From the NCBI GenBank assembly GCA_001600635.1, contig BCKL01000034.1, positions 62,001 through 126,000 on the forward strand: a stretch of DNA of 64,000 nt, given 5' to 3'. A model generated the notes under the pieces. It made no database searches and was not told where the DNA came from. It worked only from the letters and a program-made list of their open reading frames with translations. This DNA comes from Leucosporidium creatinivorum. Lineage: Eukaryota > Basidiomycota > Microbotryomycetes > Leucosporidiales > Leucosporidiaceae. A program made the translations under genes and the position numbers. Of this stretch, positions 10,148 to 22,700 are shown in pieces; within the stretch, counting starts at the first letter, position 1; each line of letters opens with the position of its first letter.

Positions 10148-12550
10148 TCAAACCGCTTCACCCTCCGTAACCTGCACATGCACCTCTGCAACAGTTTCCT
10201 CGGACCCAGTCGTAGCGGGAGCAGGCGCCGCTCCCCCCGCAGCCTGGCTCGCCCGCTCCCTCGCCTTCCTTCGAACCTTGAGCACGTCCTTACGCTTCTT
10301 GATGGCCTTCTTCGGATCGGGCCCGAAGAAGAGGTCGTAATCGCAAAAGGCGCAGAGCCACTCGTCTTGCCCAGCGAAGTAGGAGGTGTTGGGCCTCGAG
10401 CCTCCTGCAGCGGCGATGGCCTCCTCCGAAGCAGGCCAGCTCGTCAACGGCGGGGTCGTCGAGCCATCGTGATGCGAGCTGTTGTGATGAGATGAGGTAG
10501 GAATGCGGGAGGGGACGTAGTTGTCGCGGTGATGGACGTTGAGGGCGTTGGCGTGCGCCGAGCGTTTCTTCTTGCCCTTCTTGGGCTTGCGAGGAGGAGC
10601 GGGAGGGACAGGCGGCTCGTTGGTGTATGTAGTGGGGCTGACGATGGGGACGTTGGGAGAGCGGTCGGCGAGGGCGTTCGGGGGGGTGGGGTTGACGGGA
10701 GGGCGGATGGCGGCCGACGAGTTGCGCTTGCCCGGAGGAGGAGGGGGAGGAGCTTTGACGGCGCTGGCTTGCGAGGCGTCGTCCGCTTGCGCCTGTGCTG
10801 CTGCTTCCTGCTCCTTCTCCTTGCGCCGCTCCCTCTCCTCCTCGCGAGCCTTGGCTGCCCGCTCCTTGGCGAGTCGAAAGCGCTCGATCTGGTCGTTGAG
10901 GGCCGTCCAGCGAGCGCCGACCATGGGCGGAGGAGGCTCGATAAAGCCGAACGAATCGAGCGTGAGAGGGATGGAATGTCGATCGCCGTCTGTTGAGCTT
11001 GGAGGAGTCGGATACGTCGATTTGGCGTCGGCAGCGGCGAGACGGCGACGACGATTGGCGCGCTCGATGGCAGCGATGGACTCCTCCTTGCCCTCCGGGT
11101 CCCATAGGTCGATGAGACGAAGGTTACCTCCTCCTAGCAGCTCCTTGATCCTCGCCTTCTCCCGCTCCCGATCCTTCTCGGCCTTCATCGCCGCCTTCAG
11201 CGCTCGGCTTCCCTTGAGGCCGCTCCCTGGAGGTAGAGGTGGAGGACCATCTCGATAGATCGCTGGTGCAGAGTAGAAGGCCGGCGGAGGGAGTTTGAGC
11301 GGCTTCTGTTTGGCGACAAAGGATCGGTGATGGCGGTTCGAGTGTCGCCGATAGGAGAGGGAGAGGCGAGCGAGGGAGACGTGGAGGGGAGGGCGTCGTA
11401 GCTTGGCGAGAGCGGCTTTGGCGGTAGTTGGAGGATTGACGGGGGCTATCGAAGCTCGACAATGTCAGTCAGGTCGTTCTCCTTCGTGAGCGCCGAGGCG
11501 TCAACGAGAACGTGAATCACCTTTGGAGGTCGGAGGGTCACTCCCAAAGTCGCTCCTGATCCCTGGTGCTCGACCGTTGTAGTCGGGACCGATCACGGTG
11601 GTAGGTTCCGGTCCATCTTCGGCGTCGAACGTCCTGTCGTCGTCGTCGCCGCCCGTCCCGACGCTCACTCCGGGAATCTTGCGCTTCTTTTTGTTGTTGC
11701 CGCCTCCACGAGCGATGGGGACGAGCCGACCACCATGTTCGGAGGTGTAGGCCCTCTCCACGAGCGCGTAGCCATCCTCGTCGACCTCATCATCCCCCGC
11801 TGCTCCTCCTGGCCCTGCCGAACTGGACGCCCTCCCTGCTCCGCGCTCGGCTGGCGGGACCAGGGAAGGGTGCAGGCCGGCTAATCCTAATCCTCCGCAT
11901 AGCCCTGCCGCCGAGAACGTCGAAGCGTGCCGTAGCGAGCGACGAATCTCCTGCCCTTCGCTCCCGAACAACGCAAAGTAGTCGGGGCCTCGCTCCAGCT
12001 CCTCCTCGGCGTCATCGTCCTCTTTGCAGCTCCTGCCAGCTCTGGAAGTAGCAGGCGAGGTCGGCGGCGAGTCGTCCAAATGTCGACAGCGATCGTCGTC
12101 GTCAAAGTCCTCTGGTCGAGAAGAGTCGAGGGAGGTCTTGGTCGCCGTTTCGTCCTCATCGCGAGCCTTGGAAGGGTGATTGGATGCTGTACCACCTCTT
12201 TGATCGTGGTAGTCGTCGTCTGCTGCTGTCCTGTACTCGAGCGCGGGTTCTCGCGAGGCGGCCGAAGCGCTCGCCGGCACGACTGGGCCTCCCTCCTCCT
12301 GCTCCTCGTTCGGTGGTCGCTGCCTCTTGTCGACGCCGCCTCCGTTGCCCTGCTCCTGATGGATCGTATCGCCGAGCTCCTGCTCCGACAGTCGCTGCCG
12401 CTTCGGAAGCGGTCGAATCGCTCGCTCCCTCAGAACGAGGTCTGGCGGCTGCTGGCCACTGATCCCAGGCGAACGAACCTGGGCAGCGCCGAGGTGGTTT
12501 CGTTCGACCTCTTCGTCCCATTCTAGATCGGGGCGTTCCTCGTCGTACAT
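10148..12550 (-). CDS. Conserved hypothetical protein with C-terminal DEWLCAFC motif
   Basis: Protein of 775 residues in two exons (12550-11521 and 11445-10148). The join supplies GCC from G|CC, and the intron contains ctgactgac. The N-terminal half is acidic and disordered (DDDDR, KEDDDAEEELERGPDYFALFG). The middle is basic and helical, with a charged coiled coil after the DLWDPEGKEESIAAIERANRR segment and a proline-rich stretch (APPPPPPGKR). The conserved-looking C-terminus reads GQDEWLCAFCDYDLFFG followed by a run of K/R (KKAIKKRKDVLKVRRKARERA). The CxxC next to D/Y/F residues resembles a motif I recall from uncharacterised basidiomycete proteins; no function is known to me. A nuclear role is plausible from the basic tail but is inference only. 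Confidence 0.75.
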
Positions 12551-12876
12551 GCTGGGGCAGCCCGGTGGCGAATTGCTGGCCGGGCGAGCCTTGGAGGTGG
12601 ACGTGGAGAGGGTGCGTGCGAGAGCTTTGAAGGGGAGAAGAGAGGGTGGGCAGTAGTCTGATAGAGCTGTAGTCGATTGCTGGTGTTCGGCCGAGTCCTA
12701 TCGAGGCGAGACGAGGAAGACGAGGTAATGTGCGGAGTCTGAAAGGGAGCGGGACGGAACTCGCTGACCTTCGGAGTCTCGGGCTTCGCATGCAATTGCT
12801 CTGAAGTGACAAACAAGCTGCGAGTAGAGTACAGAAGCGAAGAAACACAGAAACGCTACAGCATGCATGAACAGCC
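12551..12876. other. Intergenic: promoter of hypothetical gene and 3' flank of XPB
   Basis: 326 bp between the start of the minus-strand hypothetical gene (12550) and the stop of the XPB gene (12877), both on the minus strand. A gctgtag motif occurs at about 12665. No coding sequence was recognised. Confidence 0.5.
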
Positions 12877-15800
12877 TCAATCCCTCTTCTTCGCCCCCTT
12901 CGCCTTCTGCGAGCGCTGATCGAACAGCTTATGCCTCTTCTTCTGCTGATCCTTGGCCAGCTGCTTGTTCATCGAGGTGTTGCGCTCCGTGTAGGCCATG
13001 CTTTGACCTCTGCAGAATGGTGAAAGAGAGAAGTCGAGTCAGCGGCTGCTCTTCGAACGATCGCCGAACTCTCGCCGGAGAGCGAAAACGTACCCTGCCA
13101 GCGCCTGCATGCTACCGACCACCCTTGTCGCCTTCCCTGCACCATCCCTACGACCACTCTGCGGCGCAGGCGTACCTCCTTGGCTGAAGTCCGGCGCGAG
13201 ATCGCTGCCGCGCATGTCGGAGCCGATGTCGGCCTCGGACTCGTTGGCGAGGAGGACGGTTTGGAGGAGCTCGATCTGCTCCGACTTGGTCTTGTAGACG
13301 AGATCCTCCGTATCCTCGAGTCCTTCGAGTGCAGTGATGACCTTGAAAGCGTAGCCTTGGCTGTGGGGGCGAGGGGAAGGGTCAGCTCGAGCTCGGGGGA
13401 GCAGTACGAACGGTGCCAGAGAGGACGTCCGAGTCTCGAAACTCACTCGACGAGGAAGCCTTGTCGCTTGGACGAGTAGTAGATCTCTTGAGTGCTGCAG
13501 GGGAGAAACGAGGGGGGTCAGCACCGCGCCGTTCACGACCTCAGCGCTCTCGTCAGACTCACTCCTTCGAAACGAGCGAGTAGAAGAAGGCATTAAAGCC
13601 CTCATCGTTCCTCCTCTTAGCCCTCAGGATCCTTCCCAACCTCTGCGCCTCCTGCCTACGCGATCCGAAGTGACTCGAGATCTGGATTAAGCAAGTCGCT
13701 TCGGGGAGGTCGATGGACGTGTCGCCGACCTTGGAAAGGAAGATGGTGTTGACGATGGGGTTGTGTTGGAAGTTCTGGAGGATGCGCATGCGCTCGACTT
13801 GGGCCGTGCCGCCGTGGATGTAGAGCTTGCCGAGCTTCTTGGCGTAGGCCTTCGGTAGAGAGAGAGGGAGGGAAAGAGTGTTATCAGCATGATTCGGCGG
13901 ACGATCGGCAAAGTACAACTCACCTCGAGAGCAAAGACGTTGTCGGAGAAGACGATGATCTTGTCCCCTCGCTGCTCATGATACTTGATCAAGAACTGGC
14001 AAGCCTGGAACTTCTTGGGGTTCATTGAGTAGAGGAGCATCCTCTTGCGTGACTTCTCCCTCAAGTACTCGCGGTAGAATTCGGGTGTCATGTCGCACCA
14101 CACCTCGGCGCACTGCACTCGGGCGATGTGGCCGTTTTGCGCGAGGTCCATCCAGTTGGCTTCGTAGAGCTTGGGGCCGATGAGGAAGTTGAGGTCGTCG
14201 ATCTTGTCGTCTTCACGTACGAGAGTGGCTGTTGGAGATGCGATAAGAGTCAAGAAGGTCAGCTCAAAGGTCCTCTGAACCTCGGCGCTCGACCGTCGAC
14301 CTCGGCGACCTCTCAGTCTGCTAAACAAGCCACTCACCGGTCAATCCGAGCTTCGTGTGCGCTTTGATGGTGGTAACGACTCGACGGAACATGGCGGCGG
14401 GAACGACGTGGACCTCGTCGAGCAGGATGAAACCCCACTCGCGCGAGGTCAGGAAGTCCATCATCTTCTGCGACTCGTGCGAGCGCTTTTGACGATTGGC
14501 GACCATCGAATAGGTCGACACGACGATTCCGGCGTCTCCGATGAACTGTAAAGCGAGCGGACGAGGAGGTCAGTGCTGGTCGGCAAGGTCAGGGAAAGAA
14601 GCGCTTGAACCCACCTTCTCCTTCTGCTCGGCGGTGAAGACGGAAATGGCCGAGTCCTTGATCGTGCACCACTGCAGGAACTGCTGCTTCCACTGCATGA
14701 CGGACACTCCCGAGGTGCAGAGGACGATGCAGGACTTGCGAATGGTCGTAGCGGCGGTGATGCCGACGAGGGTCTTTCCGGCTCCGCAGGGAAGGACAAT
14801 GATACCAGAGCGAGCGCGACTACCGAGCAGAAGGGTCAGCGAGCTCACCCAGAGCATCCGAAGCAAGCTAAGCTCACCCATTACCGAACATCTTGCCGAG
14901 ACTCTTCTCCTGATACGACCGAATCGTCGTGGTCGGCTTGAGGTCGATCTCGAGGGTAGGGTTGATCTCGTCGTGTCGGAAGTCGTACTCCTCCATCATG
15001 GGGTAGTCGATCTCGACGCAGCGACGCTTGACCGTCTCAATCTCGGACTCGCGGATCTCGAAGGCGTGCACTTGGTCGTCGTCGTCCAGGTCGTCCTCTA
15101 CAGATGAGTGAGTAGCAAATCAGCTCGACTTCCTACAGCTCGCGAGAGGGGACCACTCACCCTTCTCCAGTCCGATAACGGCGGTGAAGAGGTCCACCTC
15201 CTTCTGCTTGCCCTTGTCGGCCGCACCATCCTTGCCCTCCTCGCCCTCTACTACAGGCGCTCCCGCCTCCTTCGTACCAGGGATGACCAATCCCGCCCTC
15301 TTCGGCGCCTTGTCCGTCTCGATCCCCTCTCCCTGCTCCTCAATCGGCACCCTCGCCTTGGCGATAATCTCGTCCTTGAGGAGCGTGCGCAGCGTCTCAG
15401 GATGACCCGACTCGATGTAGTACTTGTTGTGCTTGAGGACGAGTTTGACCTTGCCGTAGGATCGAGTGCACTCGCGGATGAAGTTCTGGATCCGGTCGGG
15501 GACGGGTACCTTGCTCATGCGGTTGAGCACCTCGATGATGTTCTCCGTCTCGAGTCCGACGGAGACGGCGGCGTAGAGCGAATGGGTCGTGAGCTTGTAC
15601 TCGTGGATAAATTTGGGGCGGGAGACGGGTTCGGCGATGGCGATGAGGAAGTCGGTGGCTTGTGGTGCGAGGACGTGGAAGGCTTCGAGGATGATGTTGC
15701 CGGTGGCGGGAGAGATGTAGAAGGGTCGAGCGGCGTGATCGGGTTTGAGAGGAAGGGAAGTGAAGTCGCGCTCCTCGTCGAAGATGGCCGAAGCGAGGTC

Positions 15801-16418
15801 GCCGGGCTTGGTGATCCTCCCTGAGCCGCCAGAGACGGGAGCCTCCAGCGAGGTCAGCTTGGAGGACGGTCCTGCGATCTTGAGCTTGCTCTTGGGTGGC
15901 TTCCGCCCTCCTGCTGCCTTCTTAGCCGGCGCCTTCTTCGGTCGAGCTGCCGCCGGGGCAAACTCCTCGTCCGAGTTGGCTACCCCAGCTTCCTGGTCAT
16001 CTTCAGACTGGTCGGAGAGCTGGTATCCACCGTCGAGCACCAACGAATCGTCCGAGTCCGAGTCTGCTAGGGTCATCGGCCGTCGACGCTTGGCTGGAGG
16101 GCCGCTGGCGTCGGAGTCATCTATAGTGTAGCAACAGAGAGGTCAACAGTCGTTCGAAATGGCTGGAGATGCTCTGTAGAGGGTTGCGTGCTGTCCCATG
16201 TCCGCTCAGAGCCGCTGACACCCCTACAGCGAGCATCTTGCCACTGCTGAGAGAGGGCTTCCTAGCTGCTCGCCGTCGTTCGAGCTACTGCAGCGCTCCT
16301 TGATACCCTACAGCCTCCCTGCCATATCTCCAACGCCCCGATGCTCTCCAATCGCTCGAAGAGACCGCTTACCAGTGTTGCGAGCCGACCTCGAAGCTCG
16401 AGACGCTCTTGACGACAT
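12877..16418 (-). CDS. SSL2: TFIIH DNA helicase/translocase XPB (Ssl2/ERCC3)
   Basis: 3'-5' helicase-family subunit of TFIIH that opens promoters for RNA polymerase II and DNA for nucleotide-excision repair. Exon 1 (16418-16373) codes [15 protein letters not shown], joining after a long 252-nt intron to exon 2 (from 16120). Domains in order: an acidic N-terminus; the XPB N-terminal damage-recognition region ([20 protein letters not shown]); Walker A in [12 protein letters not shown] (about 14.77 kb); DEVH box in [11 protein letters not shown] (about 14.41 kb); the RED motif in [12 protein letters not shown]; the second RecA domain with [14 protein letters not shown] and helicase motif VI in [12 protein letters not shown]; the C-terminus ends [10 protein letters not shown] with TGA at 12877-12879. 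It has about 10 exons and family-typical length. It is divergent from VPS52. Confidence 0.96.
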
Positions 16419-16729
16419 GACGGCTTGATCGCAGGCAGACGGGAGAGCGAGAGGTCAACGAGGAGCTGCCGAGACTGCCTGTTGGTGCTGTAGCTGAACC
16501 GAAGCGAAGTCGAAAGCGAAACGAGGTGATTTGGACAAGGGAGAGAGGCAGCGGCACGCCGGCTCTTTAGCCTCTTGCCAATTCGACTCAGGTTCTCTAC
16601 ACTCGACCATAACGACACAATAGGTCGCTAACTACCGACAGGACACGCCTAGAGGCCTACAGCACTTCGCCCCCCACTCGCTCAGCCTAAACACGACGCA
16701 ACTCGCCGTCTCTGGGCGCTTCTCGAGCC
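16419..16729. promoter_or_regulatory. Divergent promoter region XPB / VPS52
   Basis: 311 bp between two divergent ATGs, so it must serve both genes. It holds gctgtag at 16487-16493 and ctacagc at 16657-16663, two copies of a heptamer that recurs in other intergenic regions here. No TATA box is obvious. The role of the heptamer is inferred. Confidence 0.55.
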
Positions 16730-19533
16730 ATGGCTTCCGTTTCCCAGCTCATCGGGCTGTCACAAGGCGATACACATGCCTCTACTTCTAAGCTGCAAGG
16801 CGTAAGCTTCTCATCCAGCTCACAGGCTGCTCCACGACGCGCTCGCTCACCGACCTGGGCTCTCTCTCGCAGACTTCACTGGCATCAGACCCTACTGTGG
16901 ACCCAGATGGTGAGTCGTACACCTGATTCTCCTTGCTATGGCCTCCGCTAATCGCTGGACCGAACAGACTACCCTGCATTCGCCAGCGCTGCACGCGACT
17001 TGGGCACGGACATTCGGAGCGCGTACGCGGAAGCATTGGAGGCAAAAGAGAGGGAGGAGCGGGTACAGGATCGCTATTGTACGCTTCCGCTGCTCTGCCC
17101 CCTTTGAGAGGTAAGCTGACTCGTCCCTGCAGTCCTCGACCGCGCCAAGGAGTTCGTCGAGCTGAACGACCAAGTCGAGGTACGAAGCCCTCCTGTCAGC
17201 TCCTACATCCGTACACTGACGCACGGTATCTCACAGACCAGCGCCTCCCTTCTCACCGACCTCTCCTCCTTCCTTTCGACGTTTCAAAGCGACCTCTCCG
17301 CCGTTTCGGGCCACATCTCCGAGCTGCAAGGCCGAAGCAAGACGATTGAAGGACGGTTGGAAGCTCGCAAGGTGCGCATAGCCCCATGTTAATCTAATTG
17401 AGCACATCCTTACCCTTCGAATCTCCCCCAGGCCGTCGAACGCTCCCTCAACCCCTTCCTCGATTCCATCACCATTTCGCCCGAGCTCATTCGCATCATC
17501 TCAGAGACGGAGGTCGACGACTCGTGGATCCCAGCAGTAACAGAGCTCGATGCCAAGCTGGGTGCTATCCGAGGAGGAGCTCGTGTCGATGGTAGGCGGA
17601 CTCTCGACAATGTCGCCGAAGCGCTGCGATTGAAGGTGAGCGCTTCTGCTCTCGTCCGTCCCGCAAGCTGGCTGACGCTGTTCACCTCATCAGGCAACAC
17701 AGAAGATTCTTGCTCACCTCATCAACCTCCTACGACCGTTTACACTCAATATCACCGCATCCCTCCCCGCTCTCCAGAACGACGTTCTCCTCCCCCTCAA
17801 ACCGCTCTTCGACTTCCTGCGACGGCATGCAGCACGACAGGCGCACGACTTCCAGAAGGCCTATACTCAGACGACTCGGTGGTACTACGAGACGGGGTTC
17901 CGGCGGTATATTCGAGGGTTGGAGAAGATTAGGGTGAAGGGAGTGGAGAAGAGCGAGGTTATTGGAGTCGTCAGCCAGGGTGTTGATGGTCTGTGTGAGG
18001 AACCAGATCTGGTGCAGACCTGCTTACTCTCCCACTGACCGACTTCGCATCTCTCAGCGCTACTCAAGAAGAACGGAGCTGCTGCAGTCGGTCCCAGCAC
18101 TTCGGCGTCGACGAGCGCCATCGACCATTCGCAAGTCGCTGGTCCCGGCGTCATCCTCGGCTACACCATCAATGATAAGAACTTCGTGCGTCAATTTCGG
18201 CCTTTCTGCACTTGCAAGCTAACCCTTTCCCCAACTCGCAGCACCCCTCCTCCGAAGCCCTCTTCCGCTCCGTCTCCCTCGTCCTCGCCGACAACGCGCA
18301 AACCGAGTACTCCTTCGTCTCCTCCTTCTTCGGCCAACATTCCTCTCTCGCCGTCCCCGAAGCACGGACACCCTCCCTCTTCTCCTCGACAACAGGATCT
18401 TGGACGAGCGAGAGCGGGCAAGGGACGACCGTCGGTGCTGGTGCAGCGGGGGAGGAGGGCAGCGTGAAGGGAGGCGCAGGGGTTGCGGAGAGTGAGAGCG
18501 GGAAGACGAGCGTTGCGGGAAGTGGGACGACGAGTCGCGAGGCTAGGGAGGAGAAGGAGGAGAGGATCAAGCGAGCGGTCGTGGACGGCGTGTGGAAGAG
18601 CATTATGGAGCCGGCGCAGGAGTACGCTTCGGTAGGTGTTCCGTTCGAATCAGCCTGCGCCTCTTGAAACTTCGCTGACGCCGACCCGCTCCCTCAGAAC
18701 TTCGCTGGCGCCCTCCTCGACCCACTCGCACCTCCCTCACCCATCTCCCTCCTCTCGATGATCCGCCTCAACGAATCCCTCCTCTCCACTCTTGTCACTC
18801 CTCCCGCATCCCTCACTCCCGCTCCCTCGTCTCAGAACGAGACCGACCCCTTTGCTCCTCCCCCACCTCCGCCCGCTACCTGCCCACCAATGGAGAACCA
18901 CCTCATCTCCCTCCGCATGCAGCTCTACCCATCGTTCGCCAAATCTATGAACGCCCAAGTCGACTCTCTGCGCAAGATCAATGGCACGTTGCCTGCGGCG
19001 GGAGTATTCGGCGGAGGCAAGTCAACGGGAGCGAACGTCAAGGATGCGGTGGTGCAGGTGATTGCGAGGCGATATGCCGAGTTGTTCAATACTGTCGTGG
19101 CGCTTACTGGGGAGGGAGACGATGAGGAGATGGTCTTCTCGAGGTGAGTTTTGAGGGTTCTCGGCGCCAAGCTCGGGAAGCTGACCCTTTCCGTTCGTTC
19201 CGACAGCCTTCTTCGTCTACGGCAAGAGCTCGATAAGCTCCTCGCTTACCAAGCAAGTAAGATTCCCGACGAGGGGAAGCAGCGAGCTTTCCTGCAAACT
19301 CACTACGAGGAGCTGCTCGCCGGTCTTAGCGTAAGTCGTCGATTCTTCGCCCTCTTCGCCCTCTTCCCCCATCATCCACTCCGGCCGTCTCTTCTCTCGG
19401 CGTTTTCATCGTTTGCGAGCCTACGCCTGACCTCCTTCGTCTCCCTTCGCAGGAGGGTCTCTCGAGCCATACGAGGAGTCAAGCCGAGGTTGCGCACTTT
19501 AGGGAGATGGGCCGTAAAGCAGGTAGAGAGTAA
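16730..19533 (+). CDS. VPS52: GARP/EARP tethering complex subunit Vps52
   Basis: Subunit of the Golgi-associated retrograde protein complex, which tethers endosome-derived vesicles at the trans-Golgi. Twelve exons can be followed, from MASVSQLIGLSQGD through the Vps52 coiled-coil core (FLDRAKEFVELNDQVE, SGHISELQGRSKTIEGRLEA, LNPFLDSITISPELIRIISE) to the helical body (LINLLRPFTLNITASLPAL, TTRWYYETGFRRYIRG). A low-complexity S/G/E insert lies at about 18360-18560. The last exon codes EGLSSHTRSQAEVAHFREMG and ends TAA at 19531-19533. Length and order fit the family. It converges on F-box copy A, with 221 bp between the stops. Confidence 0.92.
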
Positions 19534-19705
19534 CGGACCTTCGCTCCCCAGCTCAGGCTACCGAGACCGTAGCGAGTGAGATGGAGAGACCGGCGAGGGC
19601 TACGCCGAGATTGCTTCGCCGAGCGCGCTTCGCTCCTTCTCGCTTCAAAGTCACGGATGAATCGATATCATTCGACTCGTCAACGCAAGCATATCTCGTC
19701 ACAAG

Positions 19706-22700
19706 CAAGCTCAAGCACGTCTCCCTCTCCCTCGTCGCCTTAACTCGGCTCGGCTCACTCCGAATCGCTGTCCCAAGGGCGCCTCGTTCCTCCCTGCTTC
19801 TTCGCCTTCTTCTTTCCCTTGCCTCGGCTGCCCTTCCTCATCTCCTCCTTCAGCTTTTCCATCGCCTCCCTCCTATCGGCGGCGGGGTCGTAGAGCTCGA
19901 TGATGGGGACCTCGAGAATCCGCTTGGACTTGACGGCTCGCTCGGATTGCTTGATGGCTTCCTCGATCTGTTGAAGAGGGAGAGGTAGCACGATGCTTCG
20001 CTGGCGTTGAAGACTCGGAGCTCACCACCTCGTTCCAACCTCGGAACCAGCTCTTCTTGCCCGGAGGGTTCTCCCAGATCAAGTAGGTGGCGGAGCCCCC
20101 CGTGTTCTCGTTACCGGGGACAATAGTACGATTGGTGGAGACAAGATCGTCCATCGTGGCCTCCTCGTCCTCGACCCCCGCGAGCTCGAGAATCGAGGAG
20201 AGCGCCGAGACGACGAGAGGAGGAAGATGGAAGTGGCTGACGAGTCCGTCCTTCTCGCGCTTCTTGCGTTGCTTGGCGGTAAGAGTGACGTCCTCGTGGT
20301 GCTCGTGTTGATGAGCGAGGAGGTCGGGGAGCGAACCGAAGAAGGTGGGTCGAGACTCGGAGCCTGACCGCCAGCTTCTACGGCTGCGACACTTGGGGAG
20401 GTCGCAGACGAGGAAGGATATGGGACGAGCGAGCCAGTCGTCATCGTAGCTGTCGGGTCCGAAGGTGTCGGCATCGCCGTTGAGCTCCTCCTCGGTCATC
20501 TCGGTCGTCGCCTCGAGGATCGTCTTGACGGCTTGAAGGCGAACGTCCAGGCGGTACTCGTCGAGCTCCTCAATGATGGCGTCAAGGCGCTCTCCCCAAG
20601 CTTCATCGTCCTCGGGGTCGGCCTCGTTTGTCTCCCAGAGCTCCTTAACGCTGGCGAGGTGGAGGAAGTCGTTGAAGAGGGGAAGCGAGTGACGACTCTC
20701 GTCGCTGGGCTGGAAGTCGAGAAGCTTCTCGTAGCGGCGCCGGAGGACGTATTGACGAGCGTGCTGGTCGTTGACGGCCTCGAAATGCTCCTGTTGCGCC
20801 TTGAGACGAGGAAGCAGCTTGAGAACCTTGGGCTTAAGCTCCTCCCACTCTGCGAGAGAGTACGGATCAGCTAAGCCGGCAGATGAGAGCATCAACACGT
20901 ACCTTCATCATCGGGCTCTCCACCCTCATTGATCAGCTTGCTCGAGTGCCAGAGAGGAGCGTTGGTGAAGCTGTGGGTCGGGCGAAGTTAACTCGGCGTC
21001 AGCTTGACAGAGGCAAGCAGCTCACTCGTTCTCATCGTAGTCCTCGAACTCGTCAATGATCCTCTGTTGGATGCTGCAGTAAGGGTCAGTCGGGTGTAAG
21101 AGCATGGAAGAAGATGCAGCTCACGCGGCTCGGCGGAAGTGGCCCGCGACGCGCTTCTCTCGGTTCAGGCGGATGCTCTCCTGCCGCGCATTGTCTCTCA
21201 TCACCCTCACAGCGATGAGGACCTTCTTCCCATCCTGCACACTCGAGAGAAGGTCAGCGTAGCTAGCTGCGGCAGAGGCGAGGCAAAGCTCTCGAACAGA
21301 CGAGGACTCACCTCGACGGCCTTCTGCCTCAACTCCTCTCGCTCCTCGACAAACTGCACACGAAGCTTCTTGAGTATCTCCGCCTCGTCGAAAAGCTCTT
21401 CGTCCTCTTCGGCGTCCTCGTCCTCATCGTCGGTATCGTTTTCAGGTTCGGCTCGCCCACTGGGGGCAGTCGACGCCCCGGCGTTCGTCGAGTCCTGGTA
21501 GCCGTACATGGAGGGACGACGAGGCTGGCGGGTACGGGTCGCTCCTCGAGTAGAAGATTGATCCGCCTCACTGTCCTCGAGCAACTCGCGAAGGAGCGCT
21601 TCGTCTTCGCCGATCTCCGACTCCGGATTCTCGGCGACGTCGTTGGCGACCTGCTCAGGCTCGAGCTCGTACAGCTTCGCGCTGAGGATCTCGAGGTCGG
21701 GTAGGAAGCCGTAGGCTAGCCCGTCGATACCGAGTCAGTGGGCGAGCTTGCGACAGCAAGGAGCGACTCACTGGAGAGGAGGGGTAGCCACGTTCGGCGG
21801 GAGAGTCTGTAGAAGCGTCGAGACGAGCTCAACGGCAGAACGAAGAGAGGATTTGGAAGGCTTACGGCCAGTCGAAAGCGCCAGGGAGAAAGTGAGAGGA
21901 TGAAGCTCGGGGTGGTCGGACTTGAACCTCCATCCGAGCTTGACCCAGCTGTAGATCGTCGAGCGTCAGTGGTGAAACGCGCAGGCATCACGAGTTCTGA
22001 CTCACTGCTTCTGTCGGCAAGGGTTGCAGAGAGCTTTGCGGATGGAGAAGTCGGCGAGCTTGGTCTCCTTGCAGCCGCACAACTACGCCGAGTGGCGAGA
22101 TCAGCTCTGCTCGGGGAAACGCGAGGGGAGAAGGTACATACATCGCAGTGCTTGGCGAAGACGAGGTGCGCATACTGAGACTCGGTAAGATCTCCGGCGG
22201 TGAGGTCTGGGAGGCCGACCGAGCGACGCGAGGCCTTCCAAAGCGAAGCCGAACCGGGCGAGATGAGAAGCGAGCGGAAGGCTTTCGAGGTGAGCGAGAG
22301 GGCCAGGAGGTCTCCTGGACCGAGATGGGAGCAGACCTGTGCGGTGAGGGGTCAGTTGCAACTCCACCAATAGCAAGCTGCGAGATCCGCGAGCGCGAGC
22401 GAGAACTCACCTCGGCGAGCATCTCGACGGGCAAAGTCTTAATGAGCTCGAGCTTGCCCTTCTTCTGCTTGGCGTTGTTCTTGCGTGGCTGGCTCTTCTT
22501 CTTGCGCTTCTTGGTAGGCTGCTCGACCTCGCTGCTGCTGTCGAGCTCGTCCTCCACGTCCGACGCGATGGCCTGAGCTGCTCGCTTCTGCTTGCCTTTG
22601 CTCGTCTTGGCCTTGCCTGTAGTCGAGTAGACAGAGTCAGCTGCGACTCTTGATCCCACTGGAACAAGCTCACCCTTGGCCTTCCCTCCGCGCTTCGTCG

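Noticed and set aside
14541-15824. Two long plus-strand open frames opposite XPB
   Set aside because: They are antisense to XPB exons with clear helicase motifs and have no features of their own.
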